Source: Calvatia gigantea (lineage: Eukaryota; Basidiomycota; Agaricomycetes; Agaricales; Lycoperdaceae). Taken from it: a stretch of DNA of 27,091 nt. This document shows positions 24,001 to 27,091 of this stretch, one piece after another. The notes below the pieces were generated by a model. The model worked only from the letters and a program-made list of their open reading frames with translations, was not told the DNA's origin and made no database searches. The translations under genes were made by a program, and so were the position numbers. The stretch spans positions 1 to 27,091 of the forward strand of contig JACAAK010000047.1 of assembly GCA_025093985.1 (NCBI GenBank), given 5' to 3'. Position 1 is the first letter of the stretch. Each line of letters begins with the position of its first letter.

Positions 24001-24567
24001 GTGAAAGGTCAAAAAGTAGGTTATGTCCGGGTCAGTTCAGTCGAGCAAAATACGGGACGTCAACTTGAGGGAATTGAAGTCGATCGAATTTTTGTTGATC
24101 GCGCTTCAGGTAAAAATACCGATCGACCTAAATTTCAGGAAATGTTGAACTATGTCAGGGAAGGCGATCAAGTTGTTGTACATTCCATGGATCGTTTTGC
24201 GCGAAGCCTAAAAGATTTGGTCACTGAAGTAGACAAACTGGTCAAACGAGGGATCGCCATCCAGTTTGTAAAAGAAAATATTACTTTTACGGCCCAATCC
24301 ACTCCGATGGATAATTTGATGCTGCAACTGATGGGTGCTTTTGCACAGTTCGAACGTGAGATCATTTTAGAACGGCAAAAGGAAGGAATTAAACTAGCCT
24401 CTACTAAAGGAAAGTACAAAGGCCGGGTACATAAATTAAAACCCGACCAAGCTGAAGCTTTACGGCAGGCATGGAAGGAGGGGAAGTACCCTTCAAAAAT
24501 GGCATTAGGCCAGGCATTTGGAATTAGTCGCCAGGCGGTATACCGCTATTTAAAAGACAGTGAGTAA
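24001..24567 (+). CDS. serine recombinase (resolvase/invertase family)
   Basis: 188 residues from GTG 24001 (MKGQKVGYVRVSS). The frame is open to TTG 23968, but family members start at this point. The catalytic domain has Ser12 in GYVRVSSVEQN, the Arg-containing HSMDRFARSLKDL, and the E-helix MLQLMGAFAQFEREIILERQKEG. The C-terminal HTH (KMALGQAFGISRQAVYRYLK) binds DNA. Size and domain order match Tn3-type resolvases and plasmid multimer-resolution enzymes common on Acinetobacter plasmids. No transposase gene accompanies it. A 10-bp hairpin follows the stop. Intact. Confidence 0.92.
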   Translation: MKGQKVGYVRVSSVEQNTGRQLEGIEVDRIFVDRASGKNTDRPKFQEMLNYVREGDQVVVHSMDRFARSLKDLVTEVDKLVKRGIAIQFVKENITFTAQSTPMDNLMLQLMGAFAQFEREIILERQKEGIKLASTKGKYKGRVHKLKPDQAEALRQAWKEGKYPSKMALGQAFGISRQAVYRYLKDSE

Positions 24568-24593
24568 CTCATTGAAATTTGCGAATAGACTTA

Positions 24594-24617
24594 GTTTCAC
24601 GATGAAAATCGTGAAAC
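24594..24617 (+). terminator. hairpin after the resolvase gene
   Basis: GTTTCACGAT, loop GAAA, ATCGTGAAAC: perfect 10-bp stem. No strong T-run follows, so it may be a terminator or a recombinase-related site. Confidence 0.5.
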
Positions 24618-24779
24618 ATTGATTAAATAATAAGTGCAGAAAGCAAAGAATCACAAAGTTTCCGTCCTATAAATTTTTGATTTAGCAATAATTAAATCCC
24701 TTACAATTCAAATTTTTCAGCAACGACTTATCTTTGTTAAAATAGTATTAATTTATTTTTTTTAGGACAAACCTTAACA

Positions 24780-24799
24780 AAATTACAAATTTGTAATTT
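24780..24799. promoter_or_regulatory. perfect 20-bp palindrome
   Basis: AAATTACAAATTTGTAATTT reads the same on both strands. It lies in a gene-poor stretch between the resolvase and the czc remnants, and may be an operator. No gene clearly uses it. Confidence 0.3.
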
Positions 24800-24864
24800 G
24801 GTTGTCATTTAGGTGTATATATCTAGGAATTAGTATATGAAGAAATTATTTTTTGGTTCAAGAT

Positions 24865-25020
24865 ATGATTAGATTCAATAATATATATATGAAGATTGTT
24901 TTAGTTATTTTTACTATAGTTTTTTCAACCAGTAGTTTTGCTGATGGGGGACTTCGTTTCTTAGAGAAAAATTTAGAAATAATTAACAATGAAAAAAGCA
25001 AAGGGTGTGAAGAGAATTAA
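24865..25020 (+). CDS. possible small exported protein
   Basis: From ATG 24865 (or 24889). The 43 residues after the second Met begin with a signal-peptide-like stretch (KIVLVIFTIVFSTSSFA, then DGGLRFLEKN) and end in KGCEEN. Length and position suggest either a real small periplasmic protein or the start of a decayed gene. No ribosome site is obvious. Family unknown. Confidence 0.35.
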   Translation: MIRFNNIYMKIVLVIFTIVFSTSSFADGGLRFLEKNLEIINNEKSKGCEEN

Positions 25021-25311
25021 TTCAAAATTATAATGAAGCACATATAACTAGGAAAACTAAAAATTAGTTATTTTTAGTATGGTGTAACGAAGATTAATTA
25101 ATTTTTTTAAATCGAATGATAAATATATTTATTGTTTTTAATTTATTCTTTACCATTTTCAAATTTTTAAATAATCCGAAAAGACTATTTTAAACTTTAG
25201 GGTTACATATGCTCCTATACATAGGCAGGAATAAATATGCAACTTAGTATATTTGCAACAATAGTACTGGAAAGATTCATGTAATAATGCTTAAAACTCT
25301 CTAATTAGTTA
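25021..25311. other. 291-bp AT-rich stretch, nothing recognised
   Basis: Many stops in all frames and no repeat or promoter of note. Probably decayed remains of the czc locus whose recognisable pieces follow. Confidence 0.4.
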
Positions 25312-25450
25312 GGGAGGCATTGGAATTGGAGAAAAAGTAAAGTGCCCACTAGCAAATGTGGTTATTGGAGGAATTATCTCATCAACCCTTCTTATGTTGG
25401 TTTTATTACCAATATTGTCCCGGTGGATAAATGAAAAGAAAGCTTCTTGA
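25312..25450 (+). pseudogene. 3' end of a CzcA-type RND metal-efflux gene
   Basis: About 45 codons in one frame end at TGA 25450. They read ...EKVKCPLANVVIGGIISSTLLMLVLLPILSRW, which is the last membrane segment and tail of CzcA/CusA-type heavy-metal RND pumps (family form PLATVVIGG-ISSTLLTL-VLP-LY). Everything upstream of it, about 1000 codons, is absent. The czcD-like remnant follows after 87 bp, the usual czc order. Confidence 0.75.
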
Positions 25451-25537
25451 CCAATTATAGTAAGCAATTTTTAGCAGAAATATTGAGGCTTACTCAAGTC
25501 TCTCAGCTAATCGTAAATAGAATAAGGAAACTATTGT

Positions 25538-25683
25538 ATGTCAGAAGATCATTCTCAGAGCCACGCGGCTGTTACTGAAGAGAATAGTAAGAAGCTAATA
25601 TTTACTGTAGGTTTGACCACTACGTTTTAATCGTAGAAATTATAACCGTTTTTATTACTCAAAGTTTAACTTTTGTGATTATC
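25538..25683 (+). pseudogene. 5' end of a CzcD-type cation diffusion facilitator gene, frameshifted and truncated
   Basis: ATG 25538 has AAGGA upstream and opens MSEDHSQSHAAVTEENSKKL, the His-containing N-terminus of CzcD. A one-base loss in the T run near 25628 stops the frame. With it restored, the sequence continues as the first membrane segment (LIVEIITVFITQSLTF) and then ends at about 25683. The rest of the gene is gone. Together with the czcA tail it shows a deleted czc operon. The intact CDF at 7274-8554 is a different, more distant transporter. Confidence 0.75.
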
Positions 25684-25854
25684 TAAAAACACATAGCGGT
25701 CGAATGGCCATATTAACTGACTTAAAATCAGTCGCATACTTTAATGTAGCGGTTCTGATAGCACAAAAGTTCGCAGCATGAAAACGGAACCGGCATAATT
25801 GATTTATAGTGAACCCATACACTAAGCATAATGATTTAGAGGACGATAATCCCA
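25684..25854. other. upstream region of dsbA
   Basis: About 170 bp between the czcD remnant and dsbA with no gene. It contains ACTGACTTAAAATCAGT, which resembles a tRNA anticodon arm but lacks the other arms. AGAGGACGAT before ATG 25855 is the dsbA ribosome site. Confidence 0.4.
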
Positions 25855-26469
25855 ATGAAAAAATTCCTTTTAGGAGCTGTTGCCGCATCTGTTTTGGCCT
25901 TTTCAGGTAGTGCTATGGCCAATTTTGTGGCAGGTCAGGACTATCAGGTGGTCGCAAAACCAGTCAAAGTCGAAAAACCGGGCAAAATTGAGGTACGTGA
26001 ATTCTTCTGGTATGGCTGTGGTCACTGTTTCACGTTGGAACCGCATATGCAGGACTGGTTGAAAAAATTACCCAAAGATATCCGTTTTGTACGTACACCT
26101 GCTGCAATGAACCCGCTTTGGGAACAGGCTGCACGTGCTTATTATGTTTCAGAAGCCCTGGGTGTGCGTCAAAAAGCACATTTACAGTTATTCCATGATA
26201 TTCATGACAAGCAGCGTCCAATTTTAGAACAGGCACAATTGGCCAAGTTCTATACCCGTTATGGTATTTCTGAAGAGAAATTTAACACGACTTATAAATC
26301 ATTCCCGATTTCGTCAAAAATTGCTCAGGCAAAAAATTTGACTGCTCAATATCAGTTAAGCGGTGTACCAGCGGTGACCGTGAATGGTAAATATATTGTG
26401 CAGGGCAATGATGCCAAAGTAATTCAGGTGGTGAATTACCTGATTGAAAAAGAGCGTAAAGCCAAATAA
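25855..26469 (+). CDS. dsbA: thiol:disulfide interchange protein DsbA
   Basis: 204 residues. The signal peptide (KKFLLGAVAASVLAFSGSAMA) leads to a mature thioredoxin-fold protein with the inserted helical domain typical of DsbA. The active site is CGHC (55-58) in FFWYGCGHCF and the cis-proline loop is SGVPAV (Pro172). It oxidises cysteine pairs of exported proteins in the periplasm and is reoxidised by DsbB, which is not in the window. AGAGGACGAT supplies the ribosome site; a strong terminator follows. Its base composition is less AT-rich than the genes to its left, and it carries no indels, so it looks like a core-type gene. Confidence 0.95.
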   Translation: MKKFLLGAVAASVLAFSGSAMANFVAGQDYQVVAKPVKVEKPGKIEVREFFWYGCGHCFTLEPHMQDWLKKLPKDIRFVRTPAAMNPLWEQAARAYYVSEALGVRQKAHLQLFHDIHDKQRPILEQAQLAKFYTRYGISEEKFNTTYKSFPISSKIAQAKNLTAQYQLSGVPAVTVNGKYIVQGNDAKVIQVVNYLIEKERKAK

Positions 26470-26489
26470 GACGCGATTGATTATCTCTA

Positions 26490-26523
26490 AAAAAAAACCT
26501 GCATCGAATCTGCAGGTTTTTTT
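26490..26523 (+). terminator. terminator after dsbA
   Basis: AAAAAACCTGCA, loop TCGAATC, TGCAGGTTTTTTT. Also usable for the convergent gene fragment on the minus strand. Confidence 0.9.
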
Positions 26524-26546
26524 ATTTAAACTGGAGGAATGGTTAT

Positions 26547-26676
26547 TTACGTCCTGACTGCCGGATCTGGTGTTTCTATCGGCGGGCGATACCAGTGTAA
26601 AATTCCTCGGAATAAGAGCTGCATCTGCAACACGCTTTGCGCTTTAAAGTCATGGGATTGAATATGAATCGTGGAT
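26547..26676 (-). pseudogene. 3' end of an unknown gene, cut by IS5 copy C
   Basis: On the minus strand an open frame enters from the IS boundary at 26676 and ends at TAA 26547-26549. It reads ...HDFKAQSVLQMQLLFRGILHW, then YRPPIETPDPAVRT, which looks like a genuine protein end. It converges on dsbA with the shared terminator between them, as for a chromosomal neighbour. The rest of the gene is missing, replaced by IS5 copy C. Family not recognised. Confidence 0.5.
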
Positions 26677-26971
26677 GGCTTTGTTGCACAAACCTATCTG
26701 TAAAGGGTTTTTCAGCGATATAATTTTCAAATGAAGAAGCCTACACACAAAATCTACCGCACAACCAATTGGCCCGCATATAACCGAGCACTCATGAGTC
26801 GCGGAAATATTGCCATTTGGTTTGATCCTGCTACGCAATGGTATGCGCCATCAAAAGGCAAACAAGGGCGAAATCAAACCTACTCCGACGCAGCCATCCA
26901 ATGCTGCTTAATGATTAAATCCTTATTTCGTCTGTCTTTACGTATGGTCACTGGCTTTGTGCAAAGTCTGA
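26677..26971 (+). mobile_element. IS5-family element, copy C, 5' part only
   Basis: Starts with GGCTTTGTTGCACAAACC, the same as copy A at 2026, and follows it almost base for base (one difference noted near 26927) up to about 26971. There a second IS3-family element begins. It contains the first ~80 codons of the transposase (ATG 26731), including the KGKQGRNQTYSDAAIQCCLMIKSLF region, but no catalytic residues. Copies A and C are direct repeats 24.65 kb apart. Confidence 0.88.
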
Positions 26972-27091
26972 TGTGGTTCTAGGATTTTAGACCACGCCTA
27001 TAAGTGATAATCTACTCCCCAATAAGCATGGGAAATGCTTGTTTTTGGAGTCAACCATGACACGAAGAAAACGTCGTAATCATTCAGCAGA
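26972..27091 (+). mobile_element. start of a second IS3-family element, continues beyond the window
   Basis: Sequence from TGTGGTTCTAGGATTTTAGA onward is unrelated to the IS5 copy it interrupts and leads to the first codons of an IS3-type OrfA. The element is different from the IS at 2657-3965. The exact left end (26972) is inferred from where the match to copy A stops. Confidence 0.65.
27057..27091 (+). CDS. IS3-family OrfA, first 11 codons only
   Basis: ATG 27057, with GGAG 7 bases upstream, opens MTRRKRRNHSA. This basic start is typical of OrfA proteins of the IS3 family that continue with FKAKVALAA-type HTH sequence. The rest lies outside the window. Confidence 0.6.
   Translation, partial: MTRRKRRNHSA

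Noticed and set aside
25700..25780. tRNA-Leu(UAA)-like anticodon arm before dsbA
   Set aside because: Only the anticodon stem-loop fits; no acceptor stem, D arm or proper T arm could be drawn.
1..27091. CRISPR array, rRNA, replication iterons
   Set aside because: No regularly spaced repeats, rRNA segments or rep-type gene were seen on reading both strands.

Overview
The window looks like accessory DNA of an Acinetobacter, very probably plasmid-derived. The evidence is AT-rich coding sequence, IS5-family (IS903-group type) elements ending in GGCTTTGTTGCACAAA, IS3-family elements, and five 28-bp pdif (XerC/XerD) sites. pdif mosaics are characteristic of Acinetobacter plasmids. A dsbA gene with a more chromosomal look lies near the right edge, so a chromosomal copy or integration cannot be excluded. 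No replication or partition gene was recognised.

Left part (1-6.7 kb): two decayed tandem DNA/RNA non-specific endonuclease genes come first. An IS-rich block follows: a truncated IS5 copy (A), a complete IS3-family element (2657-3965), a gene beheaded by that element, a small Xre regulator, a nearly complete IS5 copy (B), and a diverged IS5 fragment (D) fused in frame to a CzcI-like secreted protein. Middle-left (6.8-10.7 kb): a CadR-like MerR regulator is divergent from a tight operon encoding a Cys-rich cation diffusion facilitator, FeoA and FeoB. The promoter between them has a 19-bp spacer and a dyad, as MerR-type promoters do. Middle (10.7-15.4 kb): a broken antitoxin gene, then a minus-strand ferric iron ABC importer (ATPase, binding protein, permease) whose ATPase gene is frameshifted at both ends.

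pdif region (15.85-21.73 kb): five pdif sites in strictly alternating orientation bound four modules. These hold (1) terminators, a candidate small RNA and a small ORF; (2) catalase (frameshifted) plus a GAF-GGDEF diguanylate cyclase; (3) a RelB/RelE-type toxin-antitoxin pair; (4) a SulP transporter with a switch-like leader. Right part (21.8-27.1 kb): an unrecognised three-gene minus-strand operon (44-aa ORF, 314-aa and about 260-aa proteins), a serine resolvase, remnants of a czc metal-efflux locus (czcA 3' end, czcD 5' end), dsbA, the tail of a truncated gene, IS5 copy C, and the start of a second IS3-family element.

The functional genes concern metal and oxidative stress: divalent metal export, ferrous and ferric iron import, peroxide removal, disulfide formation and c-di-GMP signalling. 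Many genes carry one-base indels, mostly in short homopolymers. These could be true decay or uncorrected sequencing errors, and this matters for every pseudogene call below.
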